A stretch of 64,000 nucleotides of DNA, taken from contig CM050654.1 in the NCBI GenBank assembly GCA_027574665.1, forward strand, positions 43,421,722 to 43,485,721, written 5' to 3'. The stretch's first letter is position 1; every line of letters begins with the position of its first letter. This DNA comes from Rhynochetos jubatus (lineage: Eukaryota; Chordata; Aves; Eurypygiformes; Rhynochetidae). Positions 47,185 to 58,040 of this stretch are shown here, one piece after another. Under the pieces are notes generated by a model, which was not told the DNA's origin, ran no database searches, and was given only the letters and a program-made list of their open reading frames with translations. A program made the position numbers and the translations under genes.

Positions 47185-47629
47185 AGCTGGAAGGGACCTT
47201 AAAGCTCATCTCATTCCCCCACTCGGACACCTCCCAGGAGCCCACGGAGATCTTGCCGCCGCAGCCCTTCCCGTTCGTCCTGCGCTCCGTGTTCCCGTGC
47301 CCGGTAACAACGGCGCGATGCTGCCGTGCCCGCGGGGCGCTGTCGCCGCGCTCGGCGCTGCCCCCCGGACAGAGACGCCGGTGCCGCTCCAACGCGCGCG
47401 GTTTTGGCGGGCGCCGGATGGGCGAAGCGCGGAACTGCAGCGCCTGTGCCGCCCTGGCACGCGCCGCCCGCCGCGCGCTCGCTGCTGCTGCCGCCCGGTT
47501 CCAGGAGACCGGTCCTGCAGCCCTGGGAGCGCGCGCCGCTTACGCCGCGCCCCGCCCCCGGCCCCCCCCATCGCACTCCTCCCCCCCCCCCCCCCCCCCG
47601 TTGACGCATGCGCGGTACCGCGGAGCAAC

Positions 47630-47682
47630 ATGGCGGCGCGCGGCGCGCAGGTCCCAGCGGCGGGGGAGGATCGAGCCCGCAG
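47630..47682 (+). other. Exon-like block e1 with ATG, copy C
   Basis: The ATG at 47630 opens MAARGAQVPAAGEDRAR and ends in a split codon at GCAG|GTGAGG. Length and phase match copy B, while the residues differ at three places. Confidence 0.33.
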
Positions 47683-47720
47683 GTGAGGCGAGCGGACCCC
47701 TTGGGCGGGTGCGGGGGTGT

Positions 47721-47733
47721 CCCTAACCCTAAC
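47721..47733 (-). repeat. Two-unit interstitial telomeric motif
   Basis: CCCTAACCCTAAC is inserted in the first intron-like region of copy C where B reads CCCCGGGCCGGTGGCC. It is in the reverse orientation to the terminal array. Confidence 0.7.
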
Positions 47734-48522
47734 GGCCGCCTGTAGGGTCGGGACGTGAAGCTCCAGCCCTCCCGCTGCGGCAGCTGCCCGGCTGCTGGAG
47801 GCGGGCCGGGCTGGGGTAGCTCCGCGTTCACCCGGAACGGAGAGAAGGGGGGGGGGGGGGGGCGGAGAGCGGGCACCCCCCGGGCGCTGACCCGGACGCC
47901 TCCCCGGATCTCCCCGTTGCCTCTCCCAGCCCCGCTCGCCCCGTGCAGCAGCCCCTGGCTCCAGCAGCCCCCCGCAGCCTGTCCCGTAGACCCCGGCCGC
48001 CCCGAGCCCTGCGGTGCCGGTGGCTGGTGGCCCTGGGGGCGTCTCCGGTAGCCCCGGCAGGAGCAGGCGAGTGACGCCGGTAACGGTTGCTGCTGCCTCT
48101 GCCTTTCAAGGCTGCCCGGAGGACGCAGTTGTCCGTTCCTGCCCTGGGGATGCCGCTGGCTGCACCCGTCTCAGGCTGAGCTGGGTTGTCTGTGCCTGGG
48201 CACGGGGTGCCGAGGGGCAGCCGGACACTCCCGGGCTGTGGCCCGGGGCTGCCGGGGCCAGAGCCGGAGAGGCCAGATGGAGGAAGAAGGAACCAGCAGC
48301 CGTCTGGCCGGCAGCTGCCTCCTGCTGCCAGCATGAGAGAGCCAGTTTCTGGCAGGGGGGAGGCTCCCTCTCTGCAGGCCGCAGCAGGCGGGCTGCCAGC
48401 GCGCACTGCGGGGGCTGTGCGCGTCCCCAGAGCGCGGTCCGGCTGCGGAGTGCGCGAGCGAGGCCGTGTGTCTGGGGAGCCCTGTCTGGGCAGAGCTGTG
48501 AGAGGCCTGTTTGTTCCCTCAG

Positions 48523-48630
48523 GTGGAAGCAGCCAAGTGAGCGGAGTTACGGGTGGAAAGGGAGGCGAGAAGGAGAAAGAAGTGTCTGAACCAGCAAATT
48601 CTCCCGGCAGCGCCCAGAGAGAGAGCTGCG
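48523..48630 (+). other. Exon-like block e2, copy C (frameshifted)
   Basis: 108 bp, two longer than A and B because GAGAGAG near the 3' end has gained AG. Splice signals are retained, but the e2-e3-e4 frame no longer connects. Confidence 0.33.
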
Positions 48631-48639
48631 GTGAGTCCC

Positions 48640-51600
48640 GGGCCCCTGGGGCCCTGTCCCTCTTCCGCATCCCTGTCACTCGCTGTGCCTCCCGCCCCCC
48701 CTCCAGCTCCCTGTCTTTTCCGTGCTGCTGCGATTCGTTTTCTGCTCCCCGTCCCTCTTCTCTCTCTTCTTGTGTGCCGCTTCTCCCTCTTTGTCTCCCC
48801 GCTTTGGTTCTGTCCTGCAGCCCCTGGCTGGTTTTTCCTTCTACATCCCTTCGTCCTGCTCTGCATCCAGCTCTTTCTTTCCCCACGGTGTCTCTGCCCT
48901 GTTTCCTTACGTTCTTCTCCTCTCTGCTCCAGATGTGCTGCTCAGTGTCCCTGCTGGCCTGTCTCTCTGTCTCTGTCCTTCTCTTGCTCTCGCTGTCCCT
49001 GTGTCTTGCTCAGGGCCATCGGGTTTTTCACTGTGCATCTCGCTGTCTCTGCCCTGCTTCCCGTTCATCCCTTGCTCTCTCTGACCCTTTGTGCTGCTCC
49101 CTGCCCCTTTGGTTCTTTCTCTCCCTGCAGGGCTCCTCATCTCTCTCTCTCTCTTCCCCCAGCTGCTGTCCTTCTCACGGTTTCTCTCTTTCTCCCATGG
49201 TCATCGCTCTTGTCTGTCCCTCTGTCCCGCTTCCTGTCCCATTGTTTCTAACTGTATCACTTAGTCCTGCTCCCTGCCCACATTCCTGTGCCTCTGTCCT
49301 GTTGACTGTCCCATTTTCCCTCCGTCTTCATCCTGCTGCTGCTCTCTCTGCCCTGCTCCCTTCCTGCTGCTCTTTCTGCCTCTGTTTCTCTAGCCCTGTT
49401 GCTTTTTTCTCCATCTCTGTTCTGATCCCTGTCCCTTTTTTCCCCTCGCTGTCCTTCTGCCCTGCTTCCTCTCCCTGTCTTTTTTGTCTGTCTCTCTCTG
49501 GACCATTCCCTCTCCCATCCCCGTGTCCAGTTCCCTTCCCTTCCCCCACAGTGTTTTTCCCTTCCTCCTCCCTCTCCCACTGCCCATTGCAGTTGTTTTT
49601 CCCTCCAGTGCTGTCCTGCTCTCTGTCCCTTTTCTCTCTCTCGTTCTCTGATGCTCCCTGGTCCGTGTTTCATTCCCCCGTCTCCGCTGTGCGGCCCGTC
49701 GCTATTTTTCCCCTCTTCCAGCCCTGTGTCCTGCTCCCGGACCTCGGTTCTCTTTGCCTTTCTTCTGCCCCTCGTCCCCTTCTCACTCCATCTCTGTCCT
49801 GCTGGCGATGCCAGGCTTTTCCCCTCCATCCCTGTCCTGCTCCATGTCTCTTTATGTGTGCCTGTCTCTCACACTCTCCTGCCTCCCTGGCCCTTTTTTC
49901 CTCTCTCTGCATCGCCCTGTCTCGCTCCCTGGCCCCGTCTGTCTCTGACGGTCTCTGTACTGCTCCGTGTCCTCCTTTTCCCCCTCTCTCACCGGGGGGT
50001 TCCTATCATCCCCCAGGCTTCTTCCTGCCTTTATTTGTTCTTCCAGTTCTTCTGCCCCGATGCTTCTGTCACCACCATTCTCCTGCCCCTCATTACCGCT
50101 CGCTGTGCCTCTGTCCTGCTTCCTGGCCCTGTGTTTGCTGTCTGTATTTCTCTGTCCCGCTGCCTGTCCAGTCGTTTCCTGCTCTCCCTCCCTGCCCAGC
50201 CAGCTCTCCCCTTTTCCCTTCCTCCTCTCCCCTCCTCCTTGGCCCTTTTTTCTCTCCCTCCCTACCTCTCCATCCTCTCCCCCTTTGCTGGGGTTTTAAT
50301 TCTCATTTTTTCCCATCTCTGCACATCTGACCTTTTCTTTGTTTCTCCATCCCGTTCTCCCCTTCCCTGTCCTGGTTTTCTCCCTGGCTGTGTGTCCTGC
50401 GCCCTGTCACCATCTCTGTCCCTCCTTTGTCCTTCCTCTCCTTCCCCCCGCCGCCTCTCTCCCTCTGTCCTGCTCACCGGCCCTACACGTTCTCGCTCCA
50501 GCTCTGCAGGGCCCCTCGGTCCCATTTTTCTTGGCTTCTCTCCCTCTCTGGCTGTTTCTGACCTTTCTGTCTCTGCTCCTCCATCTCCTCCCTTGGCTTC
50601 TTTTTCTCTCTCCCGTCCTCTGTCCTGCTCCCATCATGGCATTTTCTTCTTCTGTTTCTCTGCCCCGCTCCCCCTCCCTCTTTTTCTTTCTCCACCCCGC
50701 TGTACTGCTCTCTGGCCTTCCTTCCCACCCTCCACCCCCCCCCATTATCCTTGTGTCCCTTGTCATCTCTCCACCCCTCTGTCCCACTCCCCATCCCTGA
50801 TTTTCCTATTCCATTTCTTTGTGCAGCTTTCGGTCCCTGTTCTTCCTCTGGCTCCGTCTCCCTGTCCTTGTTCCTGTTGCTCTCACTCTCTATCCCAGTG
50901 TGCTGCTCCCCAGCCCTCTGTGTTTCTCTGGGTCCCATTTTCTTGCTCCCTGTCCCTCCCACCTGGATTTTCCTCTCTCCATCCCTCTGCTCCCATTGCT
51001 CCTTTCTCCATCCCTCAGTCCTGCTCCCTGCCCCTTTTCTCCTCTCGCTGTCCGTCCGTCCCGCTCGCTCTCCCGTTATTCTGCCTTTGTCCCTCTGTCC
51101 TGGTGCCTGTCTCCTGCTGTCTAGGAGCATGCCCCGGTCCGTCCAGCCGTCCCCGTTCTCCTTCTTCTCTTCCCTGCTCTGGCCCTACTTTCTCCTTCTC
51201 CCTCTCTGTCCCGCAGCCCATCAGCATCTTTTTTTCCTTCTCCATCTCTTTGTCTTCACCTGCATTTGGTGCCCCCCAGCCCCACCCCCAGTCCCTCTGT
51301 CCTCTTCCTTTCCCTGCTCTTTGTCTCTGCACATCCCGCACTCTGTTCCCGTCTCTCTCTCTGCCCTCGCGCCTTCCTTTTCCTTCCTTCCTTTTCCCCA
51401 CGTTCCTCTCTCCTGCTGCTCCTCTCAGCTTTCCTCCCGTTCCTTTGTCCCGCTCCCTGGCCCTTACGGCCGTCAATCCTTCTGGCCCGTTGCCCGTCGT
51501 TAGTTTTGCCGGCTGCATCCCACCGCCCTGCTTCCCGTTCGTCTCCTCCGGCTCCATCCTCCTGGCCCGCTCCCTGGCGGGATTTTCCCTTTCTCCAGCT

Positions 51601-53046
51601 CCGACCCGCTCCCCACCCTGCTCTGTCTCTCTCTGTCACCCTTCCCGGTTCCCTGTGCCCCTCTCTCTGCAGTCTCGTGTCCCGCTCCCTGTCCCTCTCT
51701 GTGCCGCTCCATCCCTGTCCCTGGCCTAGTGGCTGGTTTTCCTTGCTCCATGCCTGTCCCGCTGCCCAGCGCTGGCCGGTTCCTTTTCCTGACTTGTTTG
51801 GGGTGTTTTCTCCTCTCTTGGTGGCTCTGCTGCTGTTCTTGCCCCTGATGTTTTCCCTCTCTCCATCCCTGCCCTGCTGGCTCTTCCCTCCCCCAGTGTC
51901 CTGCTGGCTCTTCCCCGTCCTCTCTGGGCATGTTTCCCCTCGCTCTATCCCTCTGGCTGCTCCCTGGCAGGATCTGGTTATTCTCTGGAGTTCCGCTCAG
52001 CCCGGCGCTGTCGTTCCCCGTCTCTGCTGCTCCCCGTCCTCCCCTTTCTCTCTCCTTCTTTTCTTCTTCCTGTCCCTCTGCTTTTCCCTACCCTTGCATC
52101 CCACCCCCTGCCTCCGTCCCTCTCTGTCACACGGTCTCGCTCCCCACCCCTCTCTTTCCTTCCACCCTTCAGGTGTGTGTCGTCCACGTCCCCCCCTTTT
52201 CCGTGTCCCCATGTTTCTCTCCATCCTTCTCTCATTCTCCCCTGGCTTCTCTCGCTCTCCCTCTCCCCGGCTGCCCACGGCTGTTTTTTCCTTTTCCGCT
52301 CCTCGGTCCCGCTCCCTGTCCGCGCTGCCCTTTGTTCTGCCTCCAGCCCGTCGTCGTTCTCTCCAGCTCTGGCCTTTCCCTGTACCTTGTTCTCTCTGCT
52401 CCCCGCTCCTTCTCCCCCGTCTCATTGCTCGTTCTGCCGTCGCCCTCTCTCTGTTCACCCCTGACCCTCTGAGCTGGTCCCTTCCCTCTCTTTCTCCGAT
52501 TCTCTGTCTTACCTGTCCCCCTCTCCCTGTCTCTCCCTCTCTCCTGCTCCCTGTCCCCGTGATTTATGGCCTCGGCTCCGTCCCGCTCTCTCCTCCAGCG
52601 CTTTCCTCATGCCGCAGCTCGGTCGCTCTCGTTGGCTCTCGGTCCCAGCATCCCGCTCCCCGTCCCTCCCTCGCCCAGCACCGCCCCTTTGGTCTCCCTC
52701 TCCCTGGCCCGTTTCCCTGTCCCTCTGTCCTTCGTCCTGTCTGTCCTTGGCCCTCTGGCTGCTGCCCAGCGCTGGCTTTTCTCCTTTCTCCGTCTCGCTC
52801 CTGTCGCTCTCTTCTCTGCGACTCTGACGTGTCTTCCTCCATCTCCCCCAGCTCCCGGTCCCTTTTCCCTCCTTCTCTGTCCCCCGTGCTCCCCCTCCTT
52901 GACTCCACGGCTCCGTGCCACGGCCTGTCGCAGCGTTTCTCGCTGTCTCCCCTTGGCCAGCTGGCTGTTCCGTTTTTCCCCCCTGTCCTGTTCCCTGCTG
53001 GGTTTTTCTCGCCCTGCACTCCCTCACTGCTTTTCCTTTCTCCATC
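48640..53046 (+). repeat. C/T-rich (polypyrimidine) tract, copy C
   Basis: About 4.4 kb, homologous to the copy B tract including the 795-bp segment that A lacks. The longest apparent frames of the window (over 600 residues) fall here and are compositional artefacts. Confidence 0.9.
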
Positions 53047-53049
53047 CAG

Positions 53050-53100
53050 CAGCGAAGCAGCAGAAGAATCACAGAACCGGTGCCCGCAGGGTCTGCCCGC
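53050..53100 (+). other. Exon-like block e3, copy C
   Basis: 51 bp between CCATCCAG and CCCGC|GTGAGC, nearly identical to A and B. Confidence 0.33.
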
Positions 53101-53195
53101 GTGAGCGAAGCACAGCGCGGCCGCGCGGGGTGGGGGGGCTGTGTCTGGGCAGCCCCGTGTTGGCAGCGCTGTGAGACCCCCCTCCGCTCTCTCAG

Positions 53196-53299
53196 GTGGA
53201 TGACGGCCGAGTGCCTGGAGCTGCAGAGGAGGAAGGGAGGGGAGAGAGAGACCCCCGAGCCGCCCCGTTCTGCCAGCAGCTCTGAGGGCGGGAGCTGCG
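53196..53299 (+). other. Exon-like block e4, copy C
   Basis: 104 bp, splice signals and frame as in A. It can join e1 of this copy to give an uninterrupted short frame. Confidence 0.35.
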
Positions 53300-53622
53300 G
53301 TGAGTCCCGGAGCCTCGGGGCCATGCCAGGTCCCTGTCCCTGGGTTGGAATTTCTTCCCTCTCTGTCCCAGAGCCCGTTTTTGTCTTTATCACCCTCCGT
53401 CTGGCTCCCTGTCCCTGCGCTTGAATTCTTCTGTCTCTCTGCCCTTTCGCTCATCGCGGCTTTTTGCTGTTTCTCGGTCTCTCGCTGTCCCCCTCCTTGT
53501 CCCCTTTTGACCTCCCTCCTCTCTGCCCTCTGGCCCGTCCCCATTCCTTGTTTCCCCCATCTCTCAGCCTGGTTCCCTCTCCCTTTGGATCGATTCCCCC
53601 TCTCTCCTGTCGCCATCTCCAG

Positions 53623-53700
53623 CTGCCGAGGGGCTGCCCGGGCAGGCCGAGAGGGAACCATCGGGGAGGTGAAGGTCTCCTGCCGGCAGCGGGGTCTGTG
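53623..53700 (+). other. Exon-like block e5, copy C
   Basis: 78 bp, with acceptor, donor and in-frame stop as in the other copies. Confidence 0.33.
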
Positions 53701-54067
53701 GTGAGTCGTGTGTCCCCTCCTCTGCATCCGGGGCTGCCTGTGTCCCCCTTCTCCAGGCGTCTCCCTCCCCCCACCCCTCCCTCTGCCCCTCCCCCTCCCT
53801 GTGCGGTCCTGGCATGGTGCGAGATGCAGCCAGACCCTGCGGAAGGGGCGTTGGGGGAGCACTTGGCTCTCAGTGGGTTTATTGCCAGGGCTTTCCGTGT
53901 GCAGATTTGCTCCAAGGGATCCAGGAGCTGATAGCGCCGTCCCGAAACGTCTCCGGTTCTTTGAGTGTCGTATTCCCAGCGTTCTCTCCGCCAGCGCTTT
54001 GAGGACTCATTTACACAACATTGTTCATGGCTCTGCAAACGGAGCTGCAATCAAACCAAGCGCGTTG

Positions 54068-56150
54068 ACGGTAAACACACACATTTTTTCCACATATCCC
54101 ATTGTGTCCTTTCCAGGCACAAGTTCCCTTTTTGAATGGCCCATTCCAATTCCCGGCCACTTCACGAGTGCAGTACCAAAACTACTGTCCAATGGGAACT
54201 GGAGACCCTAAAGCTGTGGGACACCACCACTGCCTTACCTTTGTACCATTAGCTTCTAATAAATCTTCTGACCCTCAACTTCCTGTCTCTGGCCTTTCTG
54301 TGCCGCTGCCACTCAATCAACCCCACTTCAGTCTGTCGGATTTATGGGAACAATCCAGGCGGTGCCTCAAGTACAGTGTTTGTAGCCACCTGCTTGTCGC
54401 CAAGGCCACTGACATTCCCTACTTCCTACATGAGCTGTTCCGGTTTGTGTGACAGACGATTCCTTTGCTCCCTGCACACAACTGCCAGTCTGTTCCGTCA
54501 GCTCCCCTTTCCCAGCTTTCCTCGGTTTGGCTAAAATCACTTGCCAGTTATTCTAAGGCTGGAGGTCCTGCTACCCACAGCCAGGATTTTCCACATGTCC
54601 AACAGCAGGTGAGATTAAAGACAGCTGTAATGTCCTCTCCTGTCCTCATGGACTGGTTGATCCCCCATTGTTCAGCATTATCATTTCCCACCCACCCACC
54701 CACTGAGCCCACAATGAACAAGCCCATTCCCACGCACCCAACAGTTTTCCCCTTAAACTTACGGTGATCGTCTTCAACTGTCCTCGAGGGACCCAGGGTG
54801 TCACTGGCGATGGACAGAGTTGCTCGGCTGTGCCCTCCTGGGTGGCGGTGTAGAGTTCTGTAAGCAAAGACAGGACAGTCTGGTCCTGCCACTTCACAGG
54901 AAGGGCAGAAGCTCCCAAGAAATTGCTGAGGTGTTTCTCAACATTGCCCATCACCGTTATCTCCTTATGGATTGCTGTGAGCCAGCAGCTTTTATTGGGT
55001 TAAGCCTAGAGTTCCTGCTGCAAAGCCGCGATCTCAGCCCCTTGTGCTCAGCTGTTCTCTCAGGCGGCAAGTCCTGCAGCCCCTGAGAGCACCCCTGGAA
55101 CTGCTTTTTCGCACTGTGTTTACACTTGGCCTGAGCTTGTACCTGGAGGATTCTGTCTGTTAAAGCCTGGGTGTCATCCCAGGGCTCTTGAGCCCATTGT
55201 TTCCCTGGGGGAGAGGGTTTCGCCTTAACCTTCTCCAAAACTTCCTCCAATGAGGGGGTTTTGTCCCTATCTCGATGGGGAAATTACAGCACAGGGAGGT
55301 ACCTCTTAAAATGCAAACTTCTCCCTTAACTCCCATGTGGCACCACTTCACACCCCACCCCTTCACCTTTCAACAGCTTCTGGACTCCATCACCGCTGGC
55401 TGTGAGCTGTGTGGGAATGTCGGACCGGCCCCCTTGCTTTCAAGACCCTCTCACTCAGGGGTGTAGGGCTCAGGGAGGCTAGACCGGCCCGTCCTTCCCC
55501 TGGTATAGACCGCACACAGCCTGCACACGCTGTTTGCCGGGATCCTGTCCGTGACACCAGTAAAAGCATACCACTCCCATAAGTGGATTCTGGCAATCAG
55601 AGCCCAAACCAGAAGCAGGGTCGGGGTGCACCAAGAGTGAACTTTATTGTGACAGGCTTCCCCGGGGGAATGAGGGTGAATAACCATAAAGCCAGGTAGA
55701 GGATTCTTAGAGGGAGGAGACGGGGAGAAAGGGAAAGGCACTCAGGGTGGCAGTGAAGAGCAGATAGAGAGGGGAGAAAGAGTGTCACCCCCTGGGGTCC
55801 AGCAGCATCCCGCTGCTCCCATGGCAAGTCAGTGGCAGTCTGGCCCTAGGTGCTGGCACCAGCTCTCTGTCTCTTTCCCCATTATATAGGACTGCACCAC
55901 ACGGCCCAGCCAGCCCCAACGGTGCTGCTGGGGACAGGGGTGAACTTGTGGCCAATCAGGTGACTTCCTTCTTGTCCTGTCCTAAACAACACCGAGCCCC
56001 TCATGCAGTTTATAAACCACCAAGGGCTCCTCCTCACTGCCTCCTAGCTTCAGCTCCGCCGTGGGCTGCAGCAGTGCAGTCAGCAGCTGCACTTTACCAG
56101 AGCACAGTGTTGGATACACAATGGTTTCTATGAATGTCTTCCTGCACAGA
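54068..56150 (-). mobile_element. Probable truncated endogenous retrovirus inserted in copy C
   Basis: This block interrupts the unit homology. On the minus strand it shows an LTR-like organisation: a TATA-like motif (+ strand ATTATATAGG at 55881-55890), then about 240 bp further an AATAAA (+ strand TTTATT at 55643-55648) followed by G/T-rich sequence, with a possible LTR edge near 55546. To the left lies a short minus-strand frame (55250-54957) whose charged, Gln/Lys-rich peptide could be a gag remnant. No polymerase or envelope sequence is seen, so it is truncated and non-functional. The family and primer site are unresolved. Confidence 0.5.
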
Positions 56151-56789
56151 TGCAGGACGAGCTGTCGGCATCACCCGTGCCTGGCAGGGAGGTGCCTGTG
56201 GCCGGGATTTGCTGCCATCTCCCTTTCTGTGCTGGAGCCAGAAGGAACCTCGACACAGCTCCACCATCCCAGACATTTTCCCTGAGCGACTGAGCAGACG
56301 GGAGTGACGATGGATAGTGTGGGCACAAAAAAGGATTTTCTGTCTGTAAAACCCCAGCGGCTGTTGTTAATGTGCCGGGGAACCGAGTGCAGCTCAAACC
56401 CCTCCCGCACAGCACAGCCCGACGGCAAAGGAGATCCCAGCTGTGCACAGAGTCCCTCAGCTGTGGGCCAGGGGCTGACGTTCCTGTCCCGGCCCCGACT
56501 CCTGCCCACAGCACGGCCGCTGTGTCGGGTGGGAGCCCCGAGCGGCAGGAAGGAGGGAGCTGGGTGGGGGCTGCTGGTTCCCTCGGGGGGAGCAGGAGCT
56601 GCCCAAACCCTGAGGGTGGGGGGCCAACACTAATGGTTATTCCTGAGTTCTGCTCCCAGGGGAGCAGGGAGGGAGCAGGAATGCTGCTCACCGTAGGCCT
56701 GAGGGATTGATGCCAGGTGGTGCTGACCAGGGAAGGGAAATGACAGAACGAGAAGAAAAAGTGGGAGAGTGAGAAAGAACTCACCAGCC

Positions 56790-56870
56790 CCGGTACCGGG
56801 ATGCGCACTGCAGCTCAGCGATCACACATAAGCGGTGCTGTGCTTTGCCTGACTCGCCGCTGTCGTCAGC
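56790..56870 (+). repeat. Remnant of the 79-bp minisatellite before copy D
   Basis: GGTACCGGGATGCGCACTGCAG and following CTGTGCTTTGCCTGACTCGCCGCTG resemble diverged edge monomers of arrays 1 and 2 (GATGCGCA in place of GCATGCGCA). It sits exactly where an array would separate copies C and D. Confidence 0.55.
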
Positions 56871-57238
56871 TGGAAGGGACCTTAAAGATCATCAGATTCG
56901 GACCGCCATGGACACCTGCCCCGAGCCCACGGAGCTTTCCGCGCCGCTGCCTTTCCTGTTCGCTCTGCGCTCTGTGTTCCCGTGCCGGCTAACTGCGGGG
57001 AAACGCTGCGGCGCGTGCGCGGTGCTGCTGCTGCGCTCGCTGCTGCCACCCGGTCACCAATGTTTAGTAGTGCAGCGGCGAAGACACGCATGCGCAATAC
57101 TAGATGGCCACCGCCCGCCCCCCCCCCCCGGACGGGCAAAGCTTAACACTGCAGCTCCGGTGCCGCCCCGGCACGCCTCGCCTGCCGCGCGCTCGCTGCT
57201 GCTGCCGCTCCGTTGCTGGAGGTCGGTCCTGCAGGGTC
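56871..57238 (+). repeat. Truncated fourth unit head, copy D
   Basis: It starts with CAGCTGGAAGGGACCTTAAA and GACACCTGCCCCGAGCCCAC, as in the heads of A-C, and runs through the CpG-rich head to CGGTCCTGCAGGG, where homology stops. It is the start of a fourth unit that ends after about 370 bp and is replaced by the 61/62-bp array. Confidence 0.8.
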
Positions 57239-57339
57239 CTAAAACCCTAAAGCAAATCCGAACTCCCGGCATACCCAAAGGATTCAGTATGACCGACCGC
57301 CGGCGGCATCCAGCTGTACTACAATGCCCGGGAGCATCA
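57239..57339 (+). other. Junction between copy D and the terminal array
   Basis: Short non-unit sequence beginning TCCTAAAACCCTAAAGC (degenerate telomere-like). It contains eroded versions of the array motif (ACTCCCGGCATACC; GTACTACAATGCCCGGGAGC). Confidence 0.6.
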
Positions 57340-58040
57340 AGGCAACGGACTACAGTTCCCGGCATAATGCGGGGAACAAACATGGCCGACGGGCAACGTC
57401 GCGTTTGCGTAGGACACTTCCCGGCATGCATCGGGGAACAAACATGGCCGACGGGCAACGTCGCGTTTGCGTAGGACACTTCCCGGCATGCTGCGGGGAA
57501 CAAACATGGCCGACGGGCAACGTCGCGTTTGCGTAGTACAGTTCCCGGCATGCATCGGGGAACAAACATGGCCGACGGGCAACGTCGCGTTTGCGTAGGA
57601 CACTTCCCGGCATGCAGCGGGGAACAAACATGGCCGACGGGCAACGTCGCGTTTGCGTCGGACACTTCCCGGCATGCTGCGGGAAACAAACATGGCCGAC
57701 GGGCAACGTCGCGTTTGCGTAGGACACTTCCCGGCATGCTGCGGGGAACAAACATGGCCGACGGGCAACGTCGCGTTTGCGTAGCACACTTCCCGGCATG
57801 CCGCGGGGAACAAACATGGCCGATGGGCAACGTCGCGTTTGCGTAGGACACTTCCCGGCATGCTGCGGGGAACAAACATGGCCGACGGGCAACGTCGCGT
57901 TTGCGTAGGACACTTCCCGGCATGCTGCGGGGAACAAACATGGCCGACGAGCAACGTCGCGTTTGCGTAGTACACTTCCCGGCATGCATCGGGGAACAAA
58001 CATGGCCGACGGGCAACGTCGCGTTTGCGTACTACAGTTC
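57340..58040 (+). repeat. Terminal array, type 1 (62-bp monomers)
   Basis: Eleven monomers have CCGGCAT starts at 57359, 57421, 57483 and so on to 57979, at exact 62-bp steps. The consensus runs CACTTCCCGGCATGC, GGGGAACAAACATGGCCGAC, GGGCAACGTCGCGTTTGCGT. ATGGCCGAC resembles a YY1 core, and TTCCCGGCATGC is the core of the ZNF143 motif, here mostly without its ACTACA half. Multiple CpG per monomer. The open frames on both strands are by-products of the tandem structure. Confidence 0.95.

Larger units (their letters stand above)
47300..47750 (+). promoter_or_regulatory. CpG-island head of copy C
   Basis: Closely similar to the head of B, including the GCATGCGC palindrome before AACATGGCGGC (a YY1-like match over the start codon). 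It contains a long C homopolymer (about 47582-47599), a likely G-quadruplex former and an assembly-fragile point. Confidence 0.5.
47185..56660 (+). repeat. Subtelomeric segmental duplication, copy C (interrupted)
   Basis: Homologous to B from the CR1-like stub to about 54067, then broken by about 2.1 kb of unrelated sequence. The unit tail resumes at about 56152-56625 and fades by 56660. About 147 bp of unit sequence (34706-34853 in A) is missing at the break. The (AC)n run and the 79-bp array expected after the tail are absent or reduced. Confidence 0.88.

Noticed and set aside
30070-53104. Very long open frames (about 300-700 residues) in and around the C/T tracts on both strands
   Set aside because: They occur in several frames at once, are almost only Ser/Pro/Leu/Cys (+) or Arg/Glu/Gly/Lys (-), and differ in length and frame between the copies. 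The absence of stops follows from the near-absence of A and purine runs.
54957-55250. 97-residue minus-strand frame as a functional host gene
   Set aside because: Its position next to an LTR-like region and its charged, Gln/Lys-rich peptide fit a decayed retroviral gag remnant better; it lacks exons or conserved host homology that I know of.
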